Assembly: GCF_011386835.1 (NCBI RefSeq)
Contig: NC_088791.1
Coordinates: 4,960,998 to 5,024,997, forward strand
Length of the DNA stretch: 64,000 nt
DNA from: Chrysemys picta bellii
Lineage: Eukaryota > Chordata > Testudines > Emydidae
Reading direction: 5' to 3'
The translations under genes and the position numbers were made by a program. Under the pieces are notes generated by a model, which had not been told where the DNA came from, did no database searches, and saw nothing but the letters and a program-made list of their open reading frames with translations. Shown here piece by piece: positions 1-10,130 of this stretch. Each line of letters opens with the position of its first letter. Position 1 is the first letter of the stretch.

Positions 1-790
1 CTGTGAGTTATCCCACCAAGTCTCTGCAAAAAAACCAGGAGTACTTGTGGCACCTTAGAGACTAACAAATTTATTAGAGCATAAGCTTTCGTGGACTACA
101 GCCCACTTCTTCGGATGCATAAGAAGTGGGCTGTAGTCCACGAAAGCTTATGCTCTAATAAATTTGTTAGTCTCTATGGTGCCACAAGTACTCCTAGTTT
201 TTTTGCGGATACAGACTAACACGGCTGCTACTCTGACACCAAGTCTCTGTTATTCCAATCACATCATCATTCCTTGACTGTGCCAGGACTTCCAGTTCTC
301 CCTGCTTCATTCCCAGGCTTCTTGCATTTGTATATTGGCACTTAAGGTAACTCGCTGATCATCCCAGTGTCTCAGTAGGAAACAGGAGTCCTCCCCTCTT
401 GCGCTCTCTTCCTGGTGCTTCCTCCCGGTATCCCATTTCCCCACTTTCCTCAGGGCTTTGGTCTCCTTGCCCCGGTGAACCTAGTTTAAAACCCTCCTCA
501 GTAGGTTAGCCAGCTTGCTTGTGAAGATGCTCTTCCCTCTCTTTGTTAGGTGGAGCCCGTCTCTGCCCTGCCATCTTGGCACTGGGATCTCATGTAGGAG
601 AGGGCTGTCCCTTCTCTCCTGGGAAGTCTCCCGTCCCCCTTGCCCTCCTTGCATTTCTGTCATGGAGCTGGATGTCTGGACTTGATCTGCATCTCTCTTC
701 TCTGTGGTGTGCTGCTTTGGGAAGACTAGTTGCTCTAGGGTTTCGGTGCCCGACCGCAACCTCATGCACAGGCGTCTCTATTCTAGCCTA
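1..790 (-). mobile_element. CR1 LINE, ORF1 end and ORF2 start, split by a PLE insertion
   Basis: Minus-strand CR1 sequence truncated by the window edge. ORF1 C-terminus is open at 765-481 and ends GRDGLHLTKRGKSIFTSKL..RRVLN then stop, the D..H region that closes the SGNH-type esterase domain of CR1 ORF1. Downstream (480-250 and 13-1) lies the start of ORF2 with frame damage, including the ITETWW endonuclease block. The element sits inside the LTR retrotransposon whose leader follows at about 790-1015. Its near-identical duplicate is at about 33445-34235. Confidence 0.75.
27..236. mobile_element. Foldback insertion of Penelope-like 3' ends with TSD
   Basis: 210-base insertion bounded by the 13-base duplication caccaagtctctg (14-26 and 237-249). 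It is two opposed copies of the same tail: the left half is reversed, the right half forward and ending with the cggatacagactaacacgg tail. They form a nearly perfect hairpin with arms of about 90 bases. The same tail sequence accompanies the GIY-YIG fragment at 29395-29925, which is why I assign it to a Penelope-like element. The empty site is visible in the right arm near 52840-52860. Confidence 0.75.
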
Positions 791-1015
791 GCTATTTTGT
801 TGCCACGAACCTAGAAAAAAAATAAACTGCTTGTTGGACTCCCTGGCTTGGCAGGCCGAACCCTTTGCATGCCTGTTCCCACTCAGGCAGCAAAGAAAAA
901 ATTGGGGCAGGGGGAACTTCCCTGGCTTTCCAGGTTGCCAAAAGGAAAAATGTGTCCTTTTAAAATCCTGAGGTCTGTGCTTCTGGTTCAAAATGATCCC
1001 ACCACTCTGCCACCA
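791..1015 (-). mobile_element. LTR retrotransposon leader (between LTR and CR1)
   Basis: Untranslated-looking stretch directly downstream (minus strand) of the LTR. It begins tggtggcagagtggtggg, where a primer-binding site would lie. The inner boundary with the inserted CR1 is uncertain by about 50 bases. Duplicates: about 34235-34459 and 52078-52300. Confidence 0.5.
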
Positions 1016-1925
1016 TGTCAAGGTTGATGCCCACTCTGGCACTTGGACTGCAGAAAGTGGGGGCCCACAAGGATTCTAAAAATTAATACTGGCCACTGCA
1101 GGCTTGTATTAAACTCCCAAGGTTACAGCTTTTCTCCTACCTTGGATGAGGAGATGCTGCCACCACCCAAGTACAAACCCCATTTGAGGACCCAGGAAGG
1201 GACACCTGGGAATTCCTTCCTGTGGGGTACCCTCAAGCCCTTTCACACACCCCCACCCCCAGGAAGAGTTGAGAAAGAAAAACAAAGGCAATCAGCTGTT
1301 GCCACCCGCTAATTAAACAACATGTGCACAAACCTCTTAGGACACAAATACCCATTCCTGCTCTTAAAAAAGCTGAATTTTATTAAAAACAAAAAGAAAG
1401 AAAATACATCTGGAAACTCAGGCTATTGCTAGATAAAAAAACAAACATTGACAAGGATTAATCAAGAATAACTGTCTTGAGGTCAAGCTGAAAGGTTACA
1501 AGCAAAACAAAAGCACTTGAGCTTAGCACAGAGGAGTCCACAAGCCATAAAAAAAGAAAAGGAGATAAACCAGATTACATCTTCCTAGACATTTCCTGAT
1601 CTACTTACATATCTGGGGTTTCAAATGAGTAGTTTCTAGGTATGCTACTGATGATTTTTCATACCTGGCCCCAAGCTTCTTACAGCATAGTTGCAGCCCT
1701 GTCTGCCTCTCCCCGAGAACAACCGACAGACAAAAGGGACGTTTTTTCTCAATTTTCAAAAGTTCTAGCCTTCCCATGGGCTCTTTTGGCCAGGTGCTCA
1801 GTCACTTCCTTTGCCCTATGAATAGCAGTGACTTTTAACCCTTTACAGGTAAAGCAAGTAGAGAACAGCTACTAAGAGGGATTTTATAGCTAACTGGCTG
1901 TCTGGGTCCATAAAAGGGAGCTACA
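1016..1925 (-). mobile_element. LTR (about 910 bp), family LTR-A, copy 1
   Basis: Read on minus it starts TGTAGCTCCC and ends CCTTGACA, satisfying TG...CA. It carries an AATAAA poly(A) signal in its interior (antisense near 1378-1383). The internal leader and, beyond the CR1, a gag-like fragment follow it in the complete arms, so this is a 5' LTR rather than a solo LTR. The short open frames within it are not conserved genes. Confidence 0.65.
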
Positions 1926-2160
1926 CCCCCCTTTTCATTTATAATAGCAGGTGATCCCAAACCTGTGTTCTGCTGGATTTTTGCCCTCCCTGTGAAGCAT
2001 CTGGTACTAACCACTGTGGGAGAGAGGCCTGATCTTCTGTAGCAATGCCTGTGTTCTTCCGTTCCAAGGAGGGGTTCATAAGTCTGGTCTGAAATATAGA
2101 AGATTAGAGCTGGATCGCACTTAAACCAAACCCGTGGCCAGATGGCTAAATCTCCCCTCA
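1926..2160 (+). mobile_element. CR1 3'-end fragment next to LTR-A
   Basis: The stretch with gcctgatcttctgtagcaat and gaagcatctggtactaac matches the 3'-terminal part of a reptile CR1 subfamily. It also matches the fragments at 14538-14690 and 59000-59150. It flanks the LTR on its outer side, suggesting that the LTR element inserted into it. Confidence 0.5.
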
Positions 2161-2394
2161 CCACCTCAGTACTATATCATGTCCTTAAAGAGGCAGAATG
2201 GTCTGGATACATTTTTCCTTTTGTGTAGTCAAATAACAAAAATTGATTAGTGGAATATGTTCATCTTCCAGGAATGGAGAGCCAGAATGTGTTGGGAAAT
2301 GAGGAAAAATGTAGTGGGAAATGTAATCTTTTCATCTGCAGTTGCTGCAATATCAAACCATGTGCTATCCAGAGACTTTTATACAAGAATTATA

Positions 2395-2925
2395 CAATTG
2401 TAGAAGAGTAGGATGGGAAGGGACCTCGAGAAGTCTTCTAGTCCAGTCCCCTGCACTCAAGGCAGGACTCAGTATTATCTAAACCATTCCTGACAGGTGT
2501 TTCTCTAACCTGCTCTTAAAATCTCCAATGGCAGATAGTCCACAACCTCCATAGGCAATGTACTCCAGTACTTAACTACCCTGACACTTAGGAAGTTTTT
2601 CCTAATGTGCAACCCAAACTGCGCTTGCTGTAAATTAAGCCCGTTGCTTTTTGGCCTATCCTCAAAGATTAAAGATAATGTTTCTCCCTCTTCCTTCTAG
2701 CAACCTTTTAGGAACTCAAAAGTTGTATTCATGTCCCCTCTGAGTGGTGTCTTCAGACTAAACAAATACACTTTTTTCAGTCTTCCCTCATAGCTCATAT
2801 TTTCTAGACCTTTAATCGGGTTTTTTTTCCTCTTCTTCGGACTTTCTCCAATTTGTTCACATCTTTCTTGAAATGTGGCACGCAGAACTACATACAATAC
2901 TCCAGCTCAGGCTTAATCAGTGCGG
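2395..2925 (-). mobile_element. 5'-truncated CR1 fragment
   Basis: The minus strand reads the end of CR1 ORF2 and its 3' UTR (MTYEGRLKKV..LFSLKTP-type residues, then the aattcctacagag-like tail ending with a short ATTCTA-type repeat near 2395). Frames are broken. Copies: 35840-36368 (minus) and 50190-50712 (plus). The plus-arm copy has lost several bases near its lysine stretch. Confidence 0.75.
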
Positions 2926-2935
2926 AGTAGAGCAG

Positions 2936-3289
2936 AAGACTAGGTCCAAGAAGTGGGAGAGAGGCAGGTCCACGATATGGGGAAGGGAAGGAATATGGTG
3001 CACAGGGAGGATAGGAGCCAGCAAGGGTGAGGGAAGGAAACAGCATGACTCTTGGAGGCAGGGGTCTGTGGAAAGCCGGTATGTGATTATGGAATTAAGA
3101 ACTAGCTCGGCACGCACAAGAGGCTGAATTCAGGTTATCAGCAGAGCTGTCTGGGGCATGGCTTGCCGGTCATTTCCCTGGGCATTTAATCCCATGAAAG
3201 ACTGTGATCATTGAGCATAATCTCTCCATTAGATCTGGTTTATGCAGAGGTGAATGAGGACATTGAGATGAAGGTAACACAGGGAGAAA
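2936..3289. other. Unassigned purine-rich stretch
   Basis: No gene or recognised repeat. It is conserved at 36380-36733 and, inverted, at 49800-50165. Open frames on both strands are short and their products unrecognised. Confidence 0.4.
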
Positions 3290-4290
3290 GCGGCAAAGTC
3301 AGCAATAAAACACAGTCATAGTGATTACTCATCCCCATACTCACCACTTCTCCTGAACTGCACTGGACAGTTCCCATTCAAGGCTACCGAATATCCCATT
3401 GCAGCCTCAGTGAAGTCAGTAGAATGATCCAAGGAATGTGGCTGACCCATAAAGATTTCAGAGGAAAGAGAGCTGCAGGGCGTAATGTGCACCTCACCCC
3501 ATGTGGAGTTAGAAACAAACTGATAGTCAAAAACAGAGAGGAAAAAATTACATCCATTGAAGGAGTTTTCTCAAAGTTTCGTTTGTAACTAACTGGGCTA
3601 TCAGGAACAAATGCATCTCAAGTCCTCCAGCAGCCTAAAACACTGTCTAAAAACACTCATTACTTGGGGGCTTCTAAGCACTTTAACTTATTCTCCTCTG
3701 TGAACTAGAGAAGTCCTATTCAAGTCGCGCTCTCCATAACCATTCAGACGATGTGCTAGAACTGAATCTTGCACATATTTTCTGTGATTCATAACAACGG
3801 GAAGGGGTTTTGATTATTGCTGGGATTCTATTTCAAATTTTTTCCCATTTTTCAGTTGCAGGCATTGATGTCTGCATGGTTGAGAAGTTAAGGCTTGGAT
3901 TTGCAGAGCAAGACATGTATTTAGGACCATAAATCATATTTCTTTAAATCGGAATGTGGGCATTCAAATCCCTTATGTAGCTCTGAAAAATGTCATCCCC
4001 AATTTTTAATTTAGAGTTTAGGAAGAAACTCCCTAAGTTTCCTACATAAAGGACCAATTCATTTTTCTTCTGCTTTCTTTTGAAGCAGCTGGTAAGTGAC
4101 ATTCATTAAGAGAGGATACTGCAATAGATCGTCTTTTCCAGCATGGCAATTGTTATGTTCTCATGTGCAGAAGTAATGATATGTGCAGATCCTTATCTGG
4201 TCTAACTTAGCGTAGCTCCAGCGAAGCCAGTGCAACAGAGCAGATTTACACCCGGGGAGGAGGTGGTGCTGAGTCGGGTTCTTTGTAAAA
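3290..4290 (+). pseudogene. Beta-keratin relic: upstream region, exon 1 and intron without coding exon
   Basis: Aligns by eye with the 5' half of the functional genes. An upstream block (gcagcctcagtgaagtcagt, ccaaggaatg) matches 44655-44700. A promoter block (gtttgtaactaact, gtcctccagcagcct) matches 44845-44905. The TATA box has become gtctaaaaac. Exon 1 ends tgtgaactag, but the donor GTAAGT reads agaagt. Intron landmarks (actgaatcttgcac; cagttgcaggc; ttgaagcagct) follow in order. Where the coding exon should come there is only an A-rich run and a tetranucleotide tract. Copies at 36735-37735 (plus) and 48820-49795 (minus). Confidence 0.6.
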
Positions 4291-4585
4291 AGAAAAAAAA
4301 ACACTTTTGTTCTTTCATCAGCCACTATTGGAGCCTCGCTAAGGTTTACAAATCAAAGCACCCACTGCGATGCTGGACTGAACTTGTTTGTCAGTGGAAG
4401 TTACATCCTAACAAGGAAACTAGCATTATTAATGCTATCCCAGCCATGTTCTCCAGGATAAGTTTTTTAATGAAAATGTGAATCCCGAGCATTAATGATA
4501 AATATTCTAGACATTGATATTTCTTCAAAAAAGTAGTTTTTAAGGACAAAGGACGTAACAAGGATTCAAACGAGCTGGTTAAGGT

Positions 4586-4587
4586 TT

Positions 4588-4655
<68 letters not shown>

Positions 4656-4657
4656 TC
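4586..4657. repeat. (CTTT)n microsatellite, about 18 units
   Basis: Uninterrupted CTTT tract. The equivalent tract has about 13 units at 38029-38081 and about 8 interrupted GAAA units at 48479-48514. The lysine/glutamate-rich open frame through it on the minus strand is an artefact of the repeat. Confidence 0.95.
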
Positions 4658-4885
4658 CATGTCCTCAATTGCAATAGGAGCGTATCATTAAAGTGATGGA
4701 GGCACATGTGGTCATAGAAGCTGATAATGTGATGGAGGAATATAGGGTTATGGGGATCCCGCTGTTTACTGGCAGTGATACTGATCCCTTTGGGACCCAT
4801 TTTGGTATACCCTTGCAGCTTGACTATGGACCTCTGATAACTTCTCTCTGGGAATGGTTTACCGACCAGTTATGCACCACCTTTT

Positions 4886-5165
4886 AGTAGCTCCATCTAC
4901 GTTGTATTTCGCTAGTGTGTTTATGAGAAAGTCATGCAAAAAAATATCAAAACCTTATTAAAATTCAGATATATCACATCTACCGCATGCCCCCATCCAC
5001 AAGGCTTGTTACCCTGTCAAATAAGTTATTAGCTTGTTTGATGCAATTTGTTCTTGATAAATCCATGCTGACAATTACTTATCATTTCTTATTATTTTCT
5101 AGGGATCTGCAAATTGATCCCTTCATTATTTGCTCCATTGTCTTTCCTGACTCCTGCAGATGACT
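4886..5165 (-). mobile_element. CR1 reverse-transcriptase-region fragment
   Basis: Antisense match to the CR1 ORF2 segment seen at about 17363-17640 (blocks aatttgttcttgataaatcc, gctccattgtctttcctg). Heavily decayed, with no open frame. Copy at 38312-38595; a shortened inverted copy is at about 48040-48245. Confidence 0.6.
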
Positions 5166-5417
5166 TTATTGTTGTGTAATTTATCTCTTTGGGCAGAACA
5201 GGTGCACTCAGGTGTATTTGCAATATCCTTCTGAAATCAACTTTAGGTCATGTCATTTGACCAAGGAGTGGACATTGCTGCCGACCGGTTGATGAACACA
5301 TGTGAGCAAAAACTTAGAGGATTCATTGAATAGAGTTGTATTGGTGTAACGAAATCGCAAATCCCAGTATGAAGCTGAATTCTTTCTGCCCCATTTCCTA
5401 GATCTTCTCAGCTCATC

Positions 5418-5710
5418 TCCAGCATTGCAAAGTGAGTCCAAAATTGGTGTCAAGGAGCAGAGCTGGTTGAATTTACACCTCCCACTAGGTTGTCATAAAA
5501 GTTGGCTTTCTAGATGGATGCTAAGTGCTACATGTCACTGGGGGTCCCAGCAGAGCAGAACAGAAGAACATCCTGGAAAATGGAGAATTATTCTGAAAGA
5601 GGGCTGCTAGCTCCATAATTAAGTTTCTGCAGAGTCTCTGATGGAGAGTTAATTTTTGCAAAATGCTCAACAAAATGACATGCCAGAGATACATGGGTTT
5701 GAACATTCAT
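5418..5710. repeat. Low-copy repeat LCR1 beside the beta-keratin 3' flank
   Basis: Module containing tttctagatggatgctaagt and cagaataattctc-type blocks. Seven copies occur in the window: here, 12530-12820 (inverted), 20865-21075, 23999-24265 (inverted), 39113-39403, 47735-47990 (inverted) and 62362-62570. The copies at 20.9, 24.1 and 62.4 kb form a second, more diverged subgroup. Function unknown; probably part of the ancestral gene-duplication unit. Confidence 0.6.
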
Positions 5711-5785
5711 CCTTAGCTATGGAACATTCCATTCCATAGCAATGGAAACGGGGATTGGTTTTGGCTGAGGGCTCCTGAGAAGAAA

Positions 5786-5995
5786 TTAAGAACATTGGAA
5801 AAGCCCAACTGGATCAGACCAAAGGTCCATCTATCCCAGTATCCTGTCTTTCATCAATGGCCAATTCTAAGAGATGGGGCGACCACATCTGCATGCAATA
5901 TTCAAGATGTGGGTGTACCATGGATATATCTAGAGGCACCATGATATTTTTAAGTCTTATAAAGTACCCATAATTAAGGATTAGGTTAGAAAAGT
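5786..5995 (-). mobile_element. CR1 3' fragment with internal deletion
   Basis: The plus strand reads the reversed CR1 end (aaaagcccaactggatcag, gtccatctatcccagtatcc), then jumps to the internal block gatggggcgaccacatctgc. Intervening CR1 sequence is missing. The same deletion is shared at 12265-12455 (plus), 39480-39680 (minus) and 47478-47672 (plus), so it predates the duplications. Confidence 0.7.
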
Positions 5996-7340
5996 TTTCC
6001 TAGCATTCGTCTGTTTGAAGAATCCCTGATGAAACACCAAAAGTCTGGGGAAGGCAGGCTCCATTGAATAAGGAGGGTGGTATGTGGAGCTCAGGTTGAG
6101 AAGTCCTTTCTCGCGAAGAGCCAAACATTCTAAGTGCTATAGAAGCAAAGTCATCCTGTCCTGAAAATTGCTCTGCCATTCAAGGAGTTGCGGCTCAAGT
6201 TAACTTTGCATTAATCAAGGCATTTGGTGGCCTCTTGTCTTTTCCTTCCGAAAACCTGGGTCGCTAGCCTGCAAAGACTCACAAACACTCTTACTGTGAA
6301 CCATGTGACTGGTCTTCTTCAAACCATAGGAAAACTTACATTCTTAAATTTAACATCTCTCTAGTCTTTGCAGGAAAAGACTCTTTGCTAAAACAGGTAA
6401 TGCCAGGAGGATCTCCACCCTGGTACAGACGGCCCTCATAATGCTGTGAAGCACTTCAATGGCTCCCATCACTCCATGGCTTCGAAAAGGTGCAACTTGA
6501 GAAGTACTTGGTGCTGCCTCCTATACAGGGATGAATTTCATCCAGCGTGATTTTTAAGCAAGTAGGGAGGAACAAAGAGAACCAGAAGACCAATATTATG
6601 ATGCAGCAGAGTTTTTAATGAAAATGAAATTGGCAGTACACAGTTGCAGGAAGAAATACTACAGAGCAGAAAGAATGTATTTCCAGTGTTTCAAGGAGGG
6701 CTGTGACCCATCACGGGCCTCAATGGGATGTATTTCAGACACATTGTTTTTTTTTGCATTGTTGCAGCTACAGAGGTTGACAACCAAGTCCCCTTTGTAA
6801 CCATTTGAAGTGTATTGTTTTACCCCAGTCGGTGGGAAATGAGACAAAGCCAAAGAGAAGCAGAGACTATGCAGCTTCTCCCTTAGACATCTGCCGTAGC
6901 AAAGGCCAAAGACGCTAGAGGTACGTGTTGGTGGAAACCATAGAACATGTTGGGCCTAATTGTCCTTGACAGCAAGGTCTCTTTTTCGCACTCTCAAGGG
7001 ACTTAAAGTGATAATTAACATAACTGATGCCATTCTTAAGGCCCCTGTATCCCTCACACTGTAGGGCTAGTGTAAACAGCCTGCGTGTAATTCAGAATGA
7101 GTCCACATAGGAAGAAAGGAATCAGCACATGGCTGGGAAAACATTGGCAGAAAGAGTCATAAAGCGTAACCTTAGAAATGCAGCATGGCTACCAGAGCAA
7201 AGTGCTGAGCGCACACAGCTCACACTGAGTTCAACTGGAGCTCTGTTTGCCCAGCACTTCTGAAAGCCAGGCCCAAAAAGTCAAGGGTGAATCTGTATCG
7301 TGCTGTTCAATTCCTTCCTCCTTCCATGGATGTTCCTGGT
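5996..7340 (-). repeat. Beta-keratin 3'-flank module (downstream of gene 1)
   Basis: About 1.3 kb on the 3' side of gene 1, including the likely 3' UTR (7141-7344). The same module follows genes 2 and 3 (39680-41034, 46107-47475). Gene-less copies lie at 11250-12262, 16563-17073 plus 20200-20865, 24266-25435 and 61195-62361, with an older copy at 23106-23425. No convincing open frame is conserved across copies. It marks places where a gene unit was once duplicated. Confidence 0.65.
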
Positions 7341-7344
7341 AGGT

Positions 7345-7770
7345 TTAGCATGGTCCACAGTTTCCACTGAGGTACCTATGGCAAGATACTCCGGAACCAC
7401 ATAATCCCCCATAACCATAGCCTCCTAATCCCCCGAAACCATATAATCCCCCATAACCGTAACGGCCGCCGTAACCACCATATCCCCCTAAACCGTACAA
7501 TCCTCCGTAAAGGCCTCCATAGCCGAATCCCCCATGACCGAATGAGCCCCCGAAACCAGGTCCGACCACAGGTGCTCCTAGGGCTCCCACTGCGCTGTGC
7601 TGAGGGAAATTGCTGAGAATAGGTCCTGGGAGGGTCACGACCACCGGTGAGGGTCTGATCACCACTTCGGAGTCCTGGCACTGCCTAACGCACGGCTCGT
7701 TGCAGGTGCCAGTGACTGGACAGGGCCGGGCCACCCCGCATTCTGGATAGCACAGGCTGGAGGAAATCAT
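7345..7770 (-). CDS. Beta-keratin (corneous beta-protein), gene 1
   Basis: Encodes 141 residues ([12 protein letters not shown]... to ...SGNCGPC), a structural protein of cornified sauropsid epidermis that polymerises into beta-filaments and is cross-linked by disulfides. A Cys-rich head (Cys 7, 11, 17, 23, 27, 31) is followed by the conserved core box at about 28-61 ([16 protein letters not shown], then the proline-rich strand region ending SAVG). A Gly/Tyr/Leu repeat tail runs from about 69 to 123, and the C-terminus has Cys 124, 130, 138 and 141. The start is the first ATG of exon 2 (purine at -3). The open frame continues 30 bases upstream, but that crosses the 3' splice site (ttacag, exon from 7791). 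The intron is 7792-8470. Compared with genes 2 and 3 it differs only at synonymous sites (for example 7390). No AATAAA was seen in the first several hundred bases downstream. The family call is firm; the expressing tissue (scale, claw or shell) cannot be told. Confidence 0.92.
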   Translation of the reverse strand: MISSSLCYPECGVARPCPVTGTCNEPCVRQCQDSEVVIRPSPVVVTLPGPILSNFPQHSAVGALGAPVVGPGFGGSFGHGGFGYGGLYGGLYGLGGYGGYGGRYGYGGLYGFGGLGGYGYGGLCGSGVSCHRYLSGNCGPC

Positions 7771-8470
7771 CTTTCTGGGATGGAGGTAAACCTGTAACAC
7801 ACAACAGGGACTAAAGTGAAGAGCAGGTACAAGGGCAGGTGGAAGAAAGGCTTCAAAACTCAGTTACTATTGCAGGAATTTGTCAAAAGAAATCACTAGG
7901 GACGAGCTCCTCAGCTGGGGTAAAATGGGTTCATGTCCACTCATTACCATGGAGCGACACTGAATTACACCATCTGAGGAGAAGCACTTTCAATGGGTAT
8001 TTCTGCTCAGAAGAACATAGGAATCACTAGATTGGAGCGCGCCACTTGTCAGCTTATTCCATTCTTCTATCTCCAGTAGTGAGGAGTAACAGCTGCTTCA
8101 GCATAAAGTAGAAGACCACCGAATTGGCCCTTTCTGGACTAACCTGAACAAGTTTTTTCCTAATATCGCTAAGTGAAAAATGGCTAAGCGACTTTCTAGA
8201 GTTAATGAAAAGATGTAAATGCCCTATATCTATTTCAGGTTCATAGGAATTATGTTTCCCAATTGCATATGTTGCTCCTAAGCTCCCCGATCAGCTTTGA
8301 ATCGTGAATACTCTCGCGCCTGCAACTGAGTAACCGCACAAGCTAATTATGGAAGAAAACTGACCCTGAAAAAATTATAGCAAATAAGTGCAAGATTCAG
8401 TCCTAAATAAAAATGGACCCGACTTCAACATCTCTATAGTTAGAAAGAGATCGAGTCACAATGGACTTAC

Positions 8471-8538
8471 CTAATTCACCGAGGAGATGAAGTCCGGAGA
8501 AGTGTTTAGAAAAGCGCTGAGTCTTGTGTGCTTTTATA
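8471..8538 (-). promoter_or_regulatory. Beta-keratin gene 1: TATA box and non-coding exon 1
   Basis: Read on the minus strand, a TATAAAA box (8532-8538) precedes a short leader of about 40 nt that ends GGTGAATTAG at 8471. A consensus donor GTAAGT follows immediately (8470 downward). The 679-base intron ends at the acceptor before 7791. A non-coding first exon with a 5' UTR intron is the standard plan of sauropsid beta-keratin genes. The exact cap site is inferred as about 30 nt below the TATA box. Confidence 0.85.
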
Positions 8539-9128
8539 CAGTCCCTAGGACTGCCTGGAGGATCTGCGATGCCGTTTGTGGAGGAGGTCCTCATTAGTTA
8601 CGAAACAAACTTGATTGCCTTGCTATGTCCTCCTTTGGATGGAGCTGTTTTCCTCAGGGGTTGCAATGTTTGGGCTAATCGCAGCCTCAGGGGGCGTGAC
8701 ATACATGTTGCACGCTTCATCTTTCTTTCATCTTCAAATTGTATAGGCCAACTGCATTCCTTGTATTACTCCACTGACATTTTTGTGGCTGCAATGACAA
8801 TGAATGTTGATTCTGAGCAGCATCAGTAGCACAAGAAGCCCTGATGAAAGGAATCCAGTTTGGTCCTTTCCATTCATGCTGGTCGTGGTTCGGGGCATTG
8901 GGCAGTTCATTGTAAACCTGCTAGGAAGGAGGGAGCCACTTTTTTGCATTGCTACCAGCCTCATCCCCAGTGGGTCAGATCCAATTCCCTTTTAAATCAG
9001 TGAGAATCATTCATTGCCTCAAGTGTGTTTCCTGTCAGGACCGTAAGTCTGAAATTCACCCTTTGGCACGGGGGATACTACAAGGCCTATAGACAACTTT
9101 AGACCCACATTAAACTTATATACTTGGT
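8539..9128 (-). promoter_or_regulatory. Upstream region of beta-keratin gene 1
   Basis: Conserved with 42230-42799 and, inverted, 44341-44912. It includes the block (aatgtcagtggagtaata on minus) that recurs in every dead promoter copy in the window. That recurrence makes it a candidate shared regulatory stretch, though no specific factor site can be named. The short open frames here are not supported as genes. Confidence 0.5.
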
Positions 9129-10130
9129 CTTATGAGGGACAAAGTAGAGACTCACCACTGCTCCTGAACTGCATTGGACAGTTCCCGTTCAAGGCTACCG
9201 ACTTTCCCACTGAAGCATCAATGAAGTCAGTAGAATGATGGCAGGAATGTAGCTGGCCCATAAAGTATTCAGAGGAATACTGAATGGTCAATGTAACAAA
9301 ATCTCTCATGGCCTGAGAGCGGATCACCCGCATGGGCCTTGTGCCGCTATTCTAAACCATGAAGAAATAAATGCCTGCAATTCAATAATGGAAAAAAACA
9401 AAACCCCAAACCCTTCCCACTGTTTGGAATCACAGAGTGTCTGTGCAAGATTCAACACTACACCCTGCAGTTCTCTTTCCTCTGAAAACTGTATGGACCA
9501 GGTAACAACCCTGGTATCAGTCTACTGACTTCACTGATGCTGCAGGGGGATATTTGGAAGCCTTGAATGGGAACTGTCCAATGCAGTTCAGGAGCAGTGG
9601 CGAGTATGGGGATGAGTAATCACTATGACTGGATTTATTGCTGACTGAAAGCTTACTGTCAGAGAAGAGTCTTGCAGAATTCTGTAGGTTGTTAAGTCTA
9701 GCAATTAATCACATCTCATCCCACAGCAATGTGACCGTTGAAGAAGTTCTCCTTATCTCTATCTGTCTTGGGCTTCTTCCCAGTGCTCTTGGCCACCCAT
9801 CAATAGAAATGCAGTAGCTGATGTTTCCCATTGATGTCACTGGCTCAGCATCTACCCTTAAACTTTAAAATATGTATAAAAGGGTAATGCAAAGGTACAG
9901 TACCGAAAATCAAAGAGCCCTAATTTCAGAGGCTAAAGAACGAGGAAGTGAGTATGGGAGTGACATCTGAGAACTTGACATGCATTTTTAAGTCAATCTA
10001 ATCTTCAGTGTTGGAACAGCTAATGCCAGTAAAAAGTAATTATGGCTATAATAAATACAGCTCTTTGGCTGTATAACACTTAATGAGTGTTTGCAAAGTG
10101 GTTTGAAATGCTTAGATCAGAGGAAGGCTC
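9129..10130. other. Spacer A1 with two opposed relic beta-keratin 5' fragments
   Basis: The plus strand from 9150 to 9280 and the minus strand from 9650 to 9345 both carry the relic upstream block. The minus copy runs straight into intron sequence (attcaacactac/gtgcaagattcaac), with the promoter and exon 1 missing. The rest (9660-10130) is a low-copy sequence also found at 30155-30440 and 55780-56036. The whole block is the reverse complement of 42835-43830. Confidence 0.6.

Noticed and set aside
1043..1312. 89-codon frame repeated at 34487 and 51778
   Set aside because: Lies antisense across the LTR-A end and has no family similarity that I recognise. Conserved only because the whole block is duplicated.
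4391..4800. Lys/Glu/Arg-repeat proteins on the minus strand near 4.6 and 38.0 kb
   Set aside because: They are translations of the CTTT microsatellite, whose length varies freely between copies.
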